A DNA stretch of 64,000 nt from Sphingomonas tagetis. Its GTDB lineage: Bacteria; Pseudomonadota; Alphaproteobacteria; Sphingomonadales; Sphingomonadaceae. Made by a program: the position numbers and the translations under genes. The notes beneath the pieces are model-generated. The model worked only from the letters and a program-made list of their open reading frames with translations. It searched no databases and had not been told where the DNA came from. Numbering within the stretch: the first letter of the stretch is position 1; every line of letters begins with the position of its first letter. The stretch covers positions 124,001 through 188,000 of the forward strand of contig NZ_JAMLDX010000002.1 of NCBI RefSeq assembly GCF_024211275.1, in the 5' to 3' direction. Of this stretch, positions 19,940-28,112 are shown one piece after another.

Positions 19940-20836
19940 ATGGCAACCCGGTTCATTCGCGGCGATGCGCCCGCGGAATCGCAGTTTCTCACCCCGAGCT
20001 TCCAGCGCGGTCTGGCGCATTGGAATCACGAGCGGCTTTCACCCGGCTTTCCCGCCGCCGACTGGCAGCGGACCCTCGACCGCGACGTCCGCATGCAGCG
20101 GCTGGAAGGCGCGTTCCTTGAGGAATTGCGCGCGCAGGTGATCGACGAAGCCGCCACCGCGCCGACCGATCCGGATGGGTTCATGCTGTGGTTCGAAGGC
20201 CTGATGGAGACCGGTCCCGGCCAGGGCGACCCGCTCTTCCCCTGGCTCCGCGACACCGCCGATATCGACCAGTTCCGCTGGTTCTTCGAACAGGAAGCCG
20301 CGGGCGAAGCCGGGTTCGACGATCTCGTCGCGATGACTCAGGTCAAGCTGCCCACCCGCCCCAAGCTCGAGCTTGCGCGCAATTACTGGGACGAAATGGG
20401 CCACGGCACGCAGATCGGCATGCACGGCCCGATGCTCGACGCGCTGGTTGAGACGCTCAAGGTCGATCCGTCGATCGAGCGCACGGTGTGGGAGAGCCTG
20501 TGCCTCGCCAATGCGATGACCGCGATGGCGTCCACGCGCCGTTATGCCTGGCATTCGGTCGGCGCGCTCGGCGTGATCGAGCTCACCGCGCCGGGGCGTT
20601 CGGCGATGGTCGCCGATGGCCTCAAACGGCTCGGCTTCTCGGGCAAGGAGCGACGATATTTCTCGGTCCATGCCGTGCTCGACGTCAAGCACAGCGCCGC
20701 CTGGAACAAGGAAGCGATCCGGCCCGCGGTCGAGGAGGACCCGAAGCGCGCCACGGCCATCGCGGAAGGCGCGCTGATCCGCCTGTACTGCGGCGCACGC
20801 TGCTTCGACGCCTATCGCGGCATGCTCTGGGGATAG
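19940..20836 (+). CDS. Iron-containing redox enzyme family protein (heme-oxygenase-like diiron fold)
   Basis: A 298-residue soluble protein preceded by AATAGGAGATA. It has the all-helical heme-oxygenase-like pattern with acidic/His helices: DQFRWFFEQEAAGE, LARNYWDEMGHGTQIGMHG, RRYAWHSVGALGVIELT and YFSVHAVLDVKHS. These Glu/His positions are what diiron HDO enzymes use as ligands. Such enzymes carry out N-oxygenation, desaturation or C-C cleavage in other systems; no substrate can be assigned here. It stands alone between GH78 and GH28 and converges on GH28 paralogue 2 with three bases between stops. Its link to pectin use is unclear. Confidence 0.8.
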   Translation: MATRFIRGDAPAESQFLTPSFQRGLAHWNHERLSPGFPAADWQRTLDRDVRMQRLEGAFLEELRAQVIDEAATAPTDPDGFMLWFEGLMETGPGQGDPLFPWLRDTADIDQFRWFFEQEAAGEAGFDDLVAMTQVKLPTRPKLELARNYWDEMGHGTQIGMHGPMLDALVETLKVDPSIERTVWESLCLANAMTAMASTRRYAWHSVGALGVIELTAPGRSAMVADGLKRLGFSGKERRYFSVHAVLDVKHSAAWNKEAIRPAVEEDPKRATAIAEGALIRLYCGARCFDAYRGMLWG

Positions 20837-20839
20837 CGG

Positions 20840-22459
20840 TCAGGCCGACGTCGCGACCGACCCCACCGTCACGTTGCGGCTTCCCGCACTCGCCCGCACC
20901 GCGCCCGCGCGCGGCTTTGGCGAGGCGAGCCGATCGATGACCGCGCCATTCACATTTTCGAGCACGGCCGCCGGGCGGGCGTCAGGCGTAGCGGTATCGA
21001 ACCCGCAATCGACGACGCTCAAATTGCGGACATGCCGCGCGTACAAGCCATGCGCCGGCAGCGTTCCCATGAAGCTCGGCTCGAGGCTCGAATTGCGCCG
21101 CTCCGGCACCTCGCGCGCAGCGTCTGCCGGCGTCCCGCCGCCCGCCGCGGTCACGTTGACGCCGCGAAAGCTCACATCCTCGATGATCCCGTCGGCGATG
21201 CCGACCACGCCGCACGGATATTCCATCCGCGCGCCCGACACCTGGATATCGGTGAAGCGCACCCGCCGCACCCTGGCCACCCCCGCACCCTTCGGCGCCC
21301 GGTTGCGCGCGGACAGGCGCAGGAAGATCGGATGGTTGACCGGATTGACGAGGTTGATGTCGCGGAAGGTCACGTCCTCCAGCACCCCGCCGTCGATCGC
21401 GCCCAATTGCAGCCCGCGCGAGTTTTCGCAGATGCAGTCGGCAATCAGCACGTTGCGGAATCCCGCGACCGAGTCCGTCCCCAGCTTGATCCGCCCGAGC
21501 ACGCCGACCTTGTCGGTCGAGACATAGGGCGAGCGCTGGTACGTCCCGTCGAGAACCGACCCCAGCAGATAGCCGCTGGTCTTGCAGCCGATCACCTGCA
21601 CGTCCTCGCACAGGCGCGGTTCCTGCAGGCCATAGCTGCTCTTGAGGCAGATCGCGTCGTCCTTGGGCGCGTTGACCACGCAATTGGTCACGCGCACGTC
21701 GCGGCAGCAATCGACGTCGATGCCGTCGCGGTCGGTATCGACCGTCAGCCCGTCGATCCGCAAATTGGTACAGCCGATCGCATAGCAGGCGAAATGCCCG
21801 CCCTGCAGGATCGAGAAATCCTTGAGCAGTATGTTGCGGCAGCGCGTCAGCCCGATCGCCTTGTTGCCGCGCCCCTCATATTTCATCTCTTCAGGATTGG
21901 CGCGGCGGGCCTCATCCGGCGTCATCCCGCGCTCGCGCGGCGACTTCCAGCCGGGGACGCCATGCCAGCCCTGTGCCGGCCCCTCGCGGTCGAGGCCCAG
22001 CCCGTGCAGCAACCCCTGTCCGATAATCGCGATGTCGCTGACGCCGTCGCCATAGATCAGGCTGTTGTGAAAATGCGCGAGGCCATAATCGACGAACTGC
22101 TCCTCATAGACGCCCTCGGGCAAGTCATACCGGCCCTTGTGCCGGTCCGGGCTCGCCGCCTCGATCACCGAACCCGGCATCAGCACGAGCGTGATGTGAC
22201 TCTTGAGCCGGATCGAGAAGCACAGATACCGCCCCGGAGGCACCACGATCGTCCCGCCGCCCTTCGCGCTCGCAGCCTCGATCGCGCGGTTGAAGGCAGG
22301 CGAATCCACCGCCCTGCCATCGCCCTTCGCGCCATAGTCGCGGACATTGTGGAAGCCCGTCAGCGATCCTGTCGCGCGCACCGGCATCGCGCCGGCTGCC
22401 ATCGCCACACCGAACCCGGCCATCGCGGCACGCCTGCTGAACTCGGCACGCTCCAGCAT
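20840..22459 (-). CDS. GH28-family glycoside hydrolase (polygalacturonase-like), exported; paralogue 2
   Basis: A 539-residue beta-helix enzyme. I start at the ATG at 22459 (MLERAEFSRRAAMAGFG) because AGGAGGCGGA lies directly in front; the frame is open 31 codons further but across the operator region. The N-terminus with SRRAAMAGFGVAMAAGAMPVRA looks like a Tat/Sec signal. Catalytic region as in paralogue 1: DRDGIDVDCCRDVRVTNC and NAPKDDAICLKSSYGL, then GRIKLGTDSV. Long identical blocks show gene duplication with the gene at 11401-13014. Downstream of the seven-gene operon but with its own promoter region. Confidence 0.87.
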   Translation of the reverse strand: MLERAEFSRRAAMAGFGVAMAAGAMPVRATGSLTGFHNVRDYGAKGDGRAVDSPAFNRAIEAASAKGGGTIVVPPGRYLCFSIRLKSHITLVLMPGSVIEAASPDRHKGRYDLPEGVYEEQFVDYGLAHFHNSLIYGDGVSDIAIIGQGLLHGLGLDREGPAQGWHGVPGWKSPRERGMTPDEARRANPEEMKYEGRGNKAIGLTRCRNILLKDFSILQGGHFACYAIGCTNLRIDGLTVDTDRDGIDVDCCRDVRVTNCVVNAPKDDAICLKSSYGLQEPRLCEDVQVIGCKTSGYLLGSVLDGTYQRSPYVSTDKVGVLGRIKLGTDSVAGFRNVLIADCICENSRGLQLGAIDGGVLEDVTFRDINLVNPVNHPIFLRLSARNRAPKGAGVARVRRVRFTDIQVSGARMEYPCGVVGIADGIIEDVSFRGVNVTAAGGGTPADAAREVPERRNSSLEPSFMGTLPAHGLYARHVRNLSVVDCGFDTATPDARPAAVLENVNGAVIDRLASPKPRAGAVRASAGSRNVTVGSVATSA

Positions 22460-22482
22460 TCCGCCTCCTGTCATTATCCTTA

Positions 22483-22506
22483 TTGTTGTATGATGAATTA
22501 TGTCGC
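22483..22506. promoter_or_regulatory. Putative GntR/FCD operator upstream of GH28 paralogue 2
   Basis: TTGTTGTATGATGAATTATG, an AT-rich island 24-45 bases upstream of the chosen start codon. On the other strand it reads CATAATTCATCATACAAC, nearly the same as the motif at 13011-13030 near GH28 paralogue 1. Also related to TTGTA-type sites at 29302, 30705 and 33227. Confidence 0.5.
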
Positions 22507-22526
22507 GGTGGCGCGCAACCTGTATG

Positions 22527-23327
22527 TCAGGTTTTTGCGTTTCGCATTTCATCGAGCTGCACCGTCAGATCGGCGCGTGCCGGCATTTCGCGCAGGATCG
22601 CGCGCGTAATCCGCTCATAATGTGCGATGAAGCGGCCGATTGCCTGGTCGTCCATCGCCAGCCCAGGATCGCGGCCATCGGCGGCAAGCCGATCGCGCAA
22701 CTCATGCTCCTGTTGCGTTCGCCATGCGCGCACGACCTCGAAGCCCGGCGCGGCGAGCAGCACCAACCGGTCGATCCGCGCAAACAGCGATTGATAGGGT
22801 CCAGCGAGCGCAGCGTTGACGGCGCGGCGCCAGACGCCGTCTTCGTCTTCTTCGCGTTCGAGATCGTTGACCGGCGTCACGAGTTCGACGCCGTCTTCCG
22901 CAGCCGCACCCACGCACCAGCCCTCGAAGATCAGCAAGTCGAGCGGCCCGTCCACGCGCTCACCCCGCGCCAGCGGCTCGTCGCTGGCCTTGTCGAAGCG
23001 CGGCAGTTCGAACGACAAGCCCGCCTTCGCAGCATCGAGAATTGCGCAGCCCCGCTCCACGTCATGCGTGAGCGGCACGCCGCGCGTCGCGAGCAATGGA
23101 TGCACCGCACGCGCCAGTTCTGCACGCGCCGCCTTGCCCAGATAAAGGTCATCCAGCGACAGCGTAGCAACGCACAGACCCTGTCCCGCGAACCGCTCGA
23201 GCAGCGCATTCGCAAGCGTCGATTTGCCGCTGCCCTGCGAGCCGCACACCCCCAGAATCAGCGGGCACGGACCCTCGTCCAGCCAGCGCGTCACCGCATC
23301 GGCAACGATCTCAAGCGATGCGGTCAA
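22527..23327 (-). CDS. D-glycerate 3-kinase (GLYK/PRK-like P-loop kinase)
   Basis: A 266-residue P-loop kinase: GVCGSQGSGKSTLANALL (Walker A, residues ~26-43), LDDLYLGKAAR and LPRFDKASDEP, ILIFEGW-like FEGWCVGA, and the closing DQAIGRFIAHYERITR are typical of plant/yeast-type glycerate kinases of the PRK superfamily. The expected reaction is D-glycerate to 3-phosphoglycerate. It begins with TTG at 23327 (a GTG 12 codons on is an alternative) and overlaps the end of the hydroxyacid dehydrogenase gene by 17 bases. Last gene of the seven-gene operon, feeding its product to lower glycolysis. Confidence 0.83.
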   Translation of the reverse strand: MTASLEIVADAVTRWLDEGPCPLILGVCGSQGSGKSTLANALLERFAGQGLCVATLSLDDLYLGKAARAELARAVHPLLATRGVPLTHDVERGCAILDAAKAGLSFELPRFDKASDEPLARGERVDGPLDLLIFEGWCVGAAAEDGVELVTPVNDLEREEDEDGVWRRAVNAALAGPYQSLFARIDRLVLLAAPGFEVVRAWRTQQEHELRDRLAADGRDPGLAMDDQAIGRFIAHYERITRAILREMPARADLTVQLDEMRNAKT

Positions 23328-24267
23328 ACGGCTCGCGCCCGGCGAAGAAGGCGTCGAGATTGTCGGCCACCTTCATCCCCATCGCCTCGCGCGTCTCCAG
23401 CGTCGCCGAGCCGAGATGCGGGAGCAGCACGGCGTTCGGCAGGCTGGTCAACGCCGCCTCGACCGCCGGCTCGCGCTCGTACACGTCGAGCCCCGCCGCG
23501 GCGATGACGCCGTCGCGTAACGCCACCGCCAATGCCGCCTCATCGATCAGCGTCCCGCGCCCGGTATTCACCAGCACCGCATCGCGCTTCATCGTCTGCA
23601 ATGCCGCCGCATCGATCATGTGCCGCGTCGCCGAGCCCCCGGGCGCATGCAGCGACACGACATCGGACACGCGCAGCAAGCTCTCTAGCGTCGAATGATA
23701 GGCATCCGGCGCGACATCGTCCGCACGGCTGCGGCTGTGCACGACCACCGTCATCCCGAACGCCACCGCGCGTTCCGCCACCGCGCGCGCGATCCGGCCA
23801 TAGCCGACCAGCCCCAGCACCTTGCCGCGCAGCGACCGCCCGAGCAGATGCGTCGGCCGCCAGCCGCTCCATTCGCCGGCGCGCAGCTCGCGCTCGCCCT
23901 CGCCCGCGCGCCGCGTCGCCATCAGGATCAGCGCCATCGCGATATCGGCGGTCGCGTCGGTCAGCACGTCGGGCGTGTTGGTGATGGCCACCCCCGCCTC
24001 GCGAGCGGCATCGAGATCGATATGCTCGAAGCCCGCGCCATAGTTGCCGATGATCCGCGCCCGGCGGTCCTCGGTCAGGATGACCTCGCGCGGTATCTTG
24101 TCGGTCACCGTTGGGCACAGCGCGTCATGTTCGCGCATCGCCACCGCCAATGCCGCCGCGTCCAGCGGCACGTCGGCCTCGTTCAACGTCACGTCATAGC
24201 TCGCCGCCAGCCGCGCCTCGACGGCTTCGGGCCAGCGGCGGGTGAGCAGGATCTTCGGCTTGGTCAC
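23311..24267 (-). CDS. D-2-hydroxyacid dehydrogenase (glyoxylate/hydroxypyruvate reductase-like)
   Basis: A 318-residue NAD(P)-linked enzyme from a GTG start. The Rossmann motif is LGLVGYGRIARAVAERA, and the catalytic set is Arg in VLVNTGRGTLIDE, Glu in DVYEREP and His in LLPHLGSATLETR. The early segment NYGAGFEHIDLDAA resembles the GhrB/glyoxylate reductase group. Expected reaction: hydroxypyruvate to D-glycerate or glyoxylate to glycolate. It follows enoyl-CoA hydratase by nine bases and overlaps the glycerate kinase start, so hydroxypyruvate to glycerate to 3-phosphoglycerate is a sensible pair of steps. Confidence 0.85.
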   Translation of the reverse strand: MTKPKILLTRRWPEAVEARLAASYDVTLNEADVPLDAAALAVAMREHDALCPTVTDKIPREVILTEDRRARIIGNYGAGFEHIDLDAAREAGVAITNTPDVLTDATADIAMALILMATRRAGEGERELRAGEWSGWRPTHLLGRSLRGKVLGLVGYGRIARAVAERAVAFGMTVVVHSRSRADDVAPDAYHSTLESLLRVSDVVSLHAPGGSATRHMIDAAALQTMKRDAVLVNTGRGTLIDEAALAVALRDGVIAAAGLDVYEREPAVEAALTSLPNAVLLPHLGSATLETREAMGMKVADNLDAFFAGREPFDRIA

Positions 24268-24276
24268 GCGACTACC

Positions 24277-25047
24277 CTAGCGCCGCCGGAACACCGGCGC
24301 ACGCTTCTCGGCAAAAGCCGCTCGGCCTTCCTTCGCATCCTCGGTCGCGAAGCAGATCGCCTGCAAGTCCCGCTCATATTCGATCGCCTTGTCCCACGGC
24401 ATGGTATGCGACGCGCGCAGGTTGAGCTTCGCCGTTTCCGCTGCAATCGGTGCCCGCGACGCGATCGTCGCCGCAATCTCCTGCGCGCGGGACAGCAGCG
24501 CGTCGGGCGCCACCACCTCGCTCACCAGCCCCCAGGCCAGCGCCTGCTCGGCCGAAACCATATCCCCGGTCAGCAGCATCAGCGCTGCATTCGAAGGCCC
24601 AGCGGCATAGGTCAGCCCCGCCGCCATCCCGCCGCCGCCGATCCAGCCCAGCTTGATCTCCGGCGCCGCAAACCGCGCATTGGTGCTGGCGATGCGGATA
24701 TCCGCCGCCATCGCCGTCTCCAGCCCGCCGCCCAGCGCATAACCGTTGACCGCTGCGATCACCGGCTTGCGGCAGGCGCGCAGCGCATCGCAATAATCGT
24801 CGCGATTCCTGAAGTCCCATGGCGTCGCATAGCCATCGAGCGTGGTGATGTCGGACCCGGCCGAGAACGCCTTCTCCCCGGCCCCGGTGATCACCACGCA
24901 GCGCACCGCGTCGCTGCCATTGCACTCGCTGACCGCCGCGATCAGCGCCGCCGCCATTTCGGGCGTCAACGCATTGAGCTTGGCCGGGCGGTTGAGGGTG
25001 ATGGTGGCGACATGGTCGGCCACGGTGAACAGCAGATCGTCGGTCAT
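24277..25047 (-). CDS. Enoyl-CoA hydratase/isomerase (crotonase) family protein
   Basis: A 256-residue crotonase. Features: VATITLNRPAKLNAL, GEKAFSAGSDI (oxyanion-hole strand), AVNGYALGGGLETAMAADI and FAAPEIKLGWIGGGG, retaining both Glu residues used by hydratases (in GGGLE and APEI). The substrate is a CoA ester, presumably made by the CoA transferase two genes upstream. The ATG at 25047 overlaps the TGA of the solute-binding-like gene. A longer frame upstream lies antisense/in another frame of that gene and is not used. Could also be a retro-aldol or dehydratase variant of the fold. Confidence 0.87.
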   Translation of the reverse strand: MTDDLLFTVADHVATITLNRPAKLNALTPEMAAALIAAVSECNGSDAVRCVVITGAGEKAFSAGSDITTLDGYATPWDFRNRDDYCDALRACRKPVIAAVNGYALGGGLETAMAADIRIASTNARFAAPEIKLGWIGGGGMAAGLTYAAGPSNAALMLLTGDMVSAEQALAWGLVSEVVAPDALLSRAQEIAATIASRAPIAAETAKLNLRASHTMPWDKAIEYERDLQAICFATEDAKEGRAAFAEKRAPVFRRR

Positions 25048-26156
25048 GTCTCGGCTCCGGCCGGGTGATGGGTGCGGTAAAGGGCTTCGATATCGTCGAG
25101 CACGGGATCCGCGGTTTCGCCGGACAGCAGCGCAGCGCGCAGCCGCGCCGACGCCGCTGTCTGGAAGGCGATGGCGCCGTCGTGCCGCGGGCGCAGTAAA
25201 GCGGCCTCGACCGTCGCCAGCGTGTCGGCGAAGAAATTGCCTGTCGCCGCGTTCACCGCCGCATCCTGCCAAGCCGAACGCAGCGCCGGCTGCCCGTCAT
25301 GCTGCGGAATGAAGCCGCGCTGCACCGCGTCCGACATCAGCCAGCGCAGATGATCGAGCAGTGCCGGCGTCACCTCGCACCGCCTGGACACGGCGATCCC
25401 GGTGCCGCCGAGCGTCGATCCGATCCGCCCGCCCGGCCCGGCCGGCGCATCGGCAAACCCGACACCACGCGTCGCATAATTCACATAGCCATATATCAGC
25501 GGGCACAGGTCGATCCCCTCGCCGCGCTCGATCGCGCCCAGCATCGCGATCGGGTTCAACCCCTGCGCCCGCACGGTCACGTCGCCGGTCAGCGCCGCCA
25601 TCAGCGCAAAGGCTTCGCGCGCAATCGCTCGATCAACGAAGTCGTCGCCCGCACGCCCTGCGCCGAGCGCCCCACAGATCGACTGAAAACTCAGGATCGT
25701 ATGCGGCCCGGCCAGCGACAGCGCGACCTTATGCTGCGCAGCAAAGTCCGGCAATTCGGTCCAGTTTGCCGGTGGCCTCGCTATCGTATCACGCCGATAC
25801 GCCATCACCTGCGTCGCCGCATCGAGCGGCAGCGCCCAGTGCCTTCCAGAATAGTGATAGCTCGCAAGCGAAGGCCCCGCGACCGCCGCCCGCCACGCCG
25901 CGATCTCGTCCGCGCCGAACAAATCCTCGACCGGCATCAGGCAATCGCCCGCCACCGCTTCACCGACATGCGGATGATCCAGCACGACCAGATCATAGCG
26001 CGCGCAAAGGTCCGCGATCGGATGCGATTCGAACCCCTCCAGCGGCTGCTTCTCCCACGCGATCAACACATCCCCCGCACGCGCCGCCGCAGCCGCCAGC
26101 GCATTGTACCCGCGCGGATGGTCCCAGGTCAGCCCGCGATAGCTCGGCGCGCTCAT
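25044..26156 (-). CDS. Solute-binding-protein-like protein without signal peptide
   Basis: A 370-residue protein with the fold signature of family 1 extracellular sugar-binding proteins: DLVVLDHPHVGEA, LPLDAATQVMAYRRD, PPANWTELPDF, FVDRAIAREAFALM, and the C-terminal DAVNAATGNFF-like region. However, it begins MSAPSYRGLTWDHPRGYNAL, with no hydrophobic signal, and no ABC permease or ATPase gene lies in the window. It overlaps the CoA transferase stop and the crotonase start by four bases each, so it is made in fixed ratio with cytoplasmic enzymes. It probably binds a sugar acid or CoA-pathway intermediate in the cytoplasm. Function unknown. Confidence 0.72.
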   Translation of the reverse strand: MSAPSYRGLTWDHPRGYNALAAAAARAGDVLIAWEKQPLEGFESHPIADLCARYDLVVLDHPHVGEAVAGDCLMPVEDLFGADEIAAWRAAVAGPSLASYHYSGRHWALPLDAATQVMAYRRDTIARPPANWTELPDFAAQHKVALSLAGPHTILSFQSICGALGAGRAGDDFVDRAIAREAFALMAALTGDVTVRAQGLNPIAMLGAIERGEGIDLCPLIYGYVNYATRGVGFADAPAGPGGRIGSTLGGTGIAVSRRCEVTPALLDHLRWLMSDAVQRGFIPQHDGQPALRSAWQDAAVNAATGNFFADTLATVEAALLRPRHDGAIAFQTAASARLRAALLSGETADPVLDDIEALYRTHHPAGAET

Positions 26157-27346
26157 CCGTGCTGCTTGACCACGCCCGCACCGATCAGCTTGTCGATCGC
26201 CGCCGCGTCCAGTCCCGCTTCCTCCAGCACCTCGCGGCTATGCTCACCCACCAAAGGCGCGCCGCGCTCGATCGTCGACGGCGTCTTGGAAAAGCGGATC
26301 GGGAAGCCCGGCACCTTCACCCGCCCCTCGGTGCGGTGATCATACTCCACGAAGGTGCCGTTGTGCTTGATCTGCGCATCATCGACCAGATCGGCATAGC
26401 CATAGACCGGCCCCGCCCAGATATCGCGCGCCAGCATCGCCTCCAGCCACTCGGCGCTGGTCCGCTTCACCAGATTCTCGCGCACCTTGGCGAAAATCTC
26501 GTCGCGCAGCCGCCAGCCGTCGCGCTGGTCCTCCAGCCCCTCGAAGAACGGATCGCCGAACAGCTCGGCCAGCTTGGCATAGGACGCCATCGCCAGCGTG
26601 ATATAACCGTCCGCGGTCGCGAACACGCCATAGGGCGAGCGGATATAGCTGTGCGCATGCGGCTCGGCCGAGCGGCCCTGCGGCACGCCGCCGACGGTGA
26701 ACACCGACAATTCCTGCATCTGGATCGTGGTGATCGCGTCGAGCATGTTGACCTGTACCAGCTGCCCCTCGCCGGTGCGTTCGCGATGGAACAGCGCGGC
26801 CAGCGCGCCCTCGAACGCCGAATAGGCGGTGATCGCGTCGACCAGATACTGCCCCGCGGCCGAGGGCGGGGCGCCATCCACACCCGCCGACATCATCGCC
26901 CCCGACATGCCCTGCAACAGCAGGTCCTGCCCCGGATGAAAACGATACGGCCCATCCTCGCCATAGCCCGACATCGAGACATAGATCAGCTTCGGGTTGA
27001 TCGCCGACAGCGTCGCATAATCCACCCCCAGCCGCTCGGCGACGCCGGGGCGGTAGTTCTGCAGGAACACGTCGGCGTCCTTGACCAGCTCGAGCAGCAG
27101 CGCCTTGCCTTCGGGCGCCTTGAGGTCGATCGCCAGCGACCGCTTGTTGCGGTTGAGCGACAGGAACGACACGCACACCTCATTGCCCGCCGCGCCGCCT
27201 GCCGGGGCATGGCGCTGCCACTCGCCGGTAACCGGCTCGACCTTGACCACATCGGCGCCCATGTCGCCCATGCGCTGCGCCGCGAACGGCCCGGCCATCG
27301 CGATCGAGCAATCGAGCACGCGGATGCCGCTCAGGATATTCTGCAC
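26153..27346 (-). CDS. CaiB/BaiF family III CoA transferase
   Basis: A 397-residue enzyme from a GTG start. It has the class III pattern: GIRVLDCSIAMAGPFAAQ, MGADVVKVEP, LNRNKRSLAIDLK, LIYVSMSGYGEDGPY and FHRERTGEGQLVQVNMLDA. The last contains the catalytic Asp (Asp203) that carries the acyl-anhydride intermediate. It transfers CoA between carboxylic acids; acceptor unknown. Placed between an SDR (10-base gap) and the solute-binding-like gene (4-base overlap). Finding this enzyme in a pectin locus suggests that a sugar acid is activated to a CoA ester before dehydration. Confidence 0.88.
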   Translation of the reverse strand: MQNILSGIRVLDCSIAMAGPFAAQRMGDMGADVVKVEPVTGEWQRHAPAGGAAGNEVCVSFLSLNRNKRSLAIDLKAPEGKALLLELVKDADVFLQNYRPGVAERLGVDYATLSAINPKLIYVSMSGYGEDGPYRFHPGQDLLLQGMSGAMMSAGVDGAPPSAAGQYLVDAITAYSAFEGALAALFHRERTGEGQLVQVNMLDAITTIQMQELSVFTVGGVPQGRSAEPHAHSYIRSPYGVFATADGYITLAMASYAKLAELFGDPFFEGLEDQRDGWRLRDEIFAKVRENLVKRTSAEWLEAMLARDIWAGPVYGYADLVDDAQIKHNGTFVEYDHRTEGRVKVPGFPIRFSKTPSTIERGAPLVGEHSREVLEEAGLDAAAIDKLIGAGVVKQHG

Positions 27347-27356
27347 TTTTCGTCCT

Positions 27357-28112
27357 TTAATTCATTGTCCAGCCGCCGTTTACGTGCAGCGTCTGCCCGG
27401 TGACGAAACCGGACTCGTCGCTCGCGAAAAAGGCGATGGCGTTGGCGATGTCATGGGCATTGCCGCGGCGCTTGATCGACTGCGCGTCGAGCACCATGCG
27501 GTTATAGCCCTCAGGGTCGGGGTGGATTTTCTCGGCGTCGGTCGGGAAGGCACCGGGGGCGATTGCGTTGACCGTCACCCCATAGGGGCCGAATTCACGC
27601 GCCCAGGCCCGCGTCAGCCCGACCAGCGCCATCTTCGACGCCACGTAAGGCGACAAATTCGCCCAGCCGCCCGACAGCGTGATGCTCGACACGTTGATGA
27701 TCCGCCCGAAACCCTTGGCCCGCATCCCCGGCAGCGCCGCCTGCACCGCGACGATGCCGGCGTCGACATTGACGCGCTGCACCGCCTGATGCTCCTCGAT
27801 CAAATAGTCCTCGAACGGCTTGGACGGATAGATCGCGGCATTGTTGATCACCACGTCGAACCCGCCGGCACGCTCGATCAGCCCGTCCAGCGTCGCGCGG
27901 AAGCCGGCGAGATCGGACAGGTCGGCGGTCGAGACGATCAGTTCGCCTTTGGCGCCGTTGCCTTTTTTTGGCGCCGCCGCCTGCAACGCCGCAACCTTGG
28001 TCAGGTCATTGTCGATCGCCACCACGCTCGCGCCGCGCTCGAGCAGCAGCAGCGTGGTATCGAGCCCCAGCCCGCCAGCGGCGCCGGTGTAGAGGACCAC
28101 CCGCCCCTTCAC
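27357..28112 (-). CDS. SDR family oxidoreductase
   Basis: A 251-residue classical SDR with GTG start. NAD(P) motif TGAAGGLGLDT, NNAA motif VVINNAAIYPSKPF, active site NVSSITLSG and YVASKMALVG, and C-terminal GFVTGQTLHVNGGWTMN. It overlaps the DUF4432 stop by four bases and is second in the seven-gene operon, so it probably oxidises the free sugar or its acid before CoA transfer. Sequence alone does not say which sugar; D-apiose, D-galacturonate derivatives or deoxysugars are all open. Confidence 0.85.
   Translation of the reverse strand: MKGRVVLYTGAAGGLGLDTTLLLLERGASVVAIDNDLTKVAALQAAAPKKGNGAKGELIVSTADLSDLAGFRATLDGLIERAGGFDVVINNAAIYPSKPFEDYLIEEHQAVQRVNVDAGIVAVQAALPGMRAKGFGRIINVSSITLSGGWANLSPYVASKMALVGLTRAWAREFGPYGVTVNAIAPGAFPTDAEKIHPDPEGYNRMVLDAQSIKRRGNAHDIANAIAFFASDESGFVTGQTLHVNGGWTMN

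Noticed and set aside
22460-22552. N-terminal extension of GH28 paralogue 2
   Set aside because: It would place non-signal residues before the export signal, cross the operator-like motif and ignore the AGGAGG site in front of ATG 22459.
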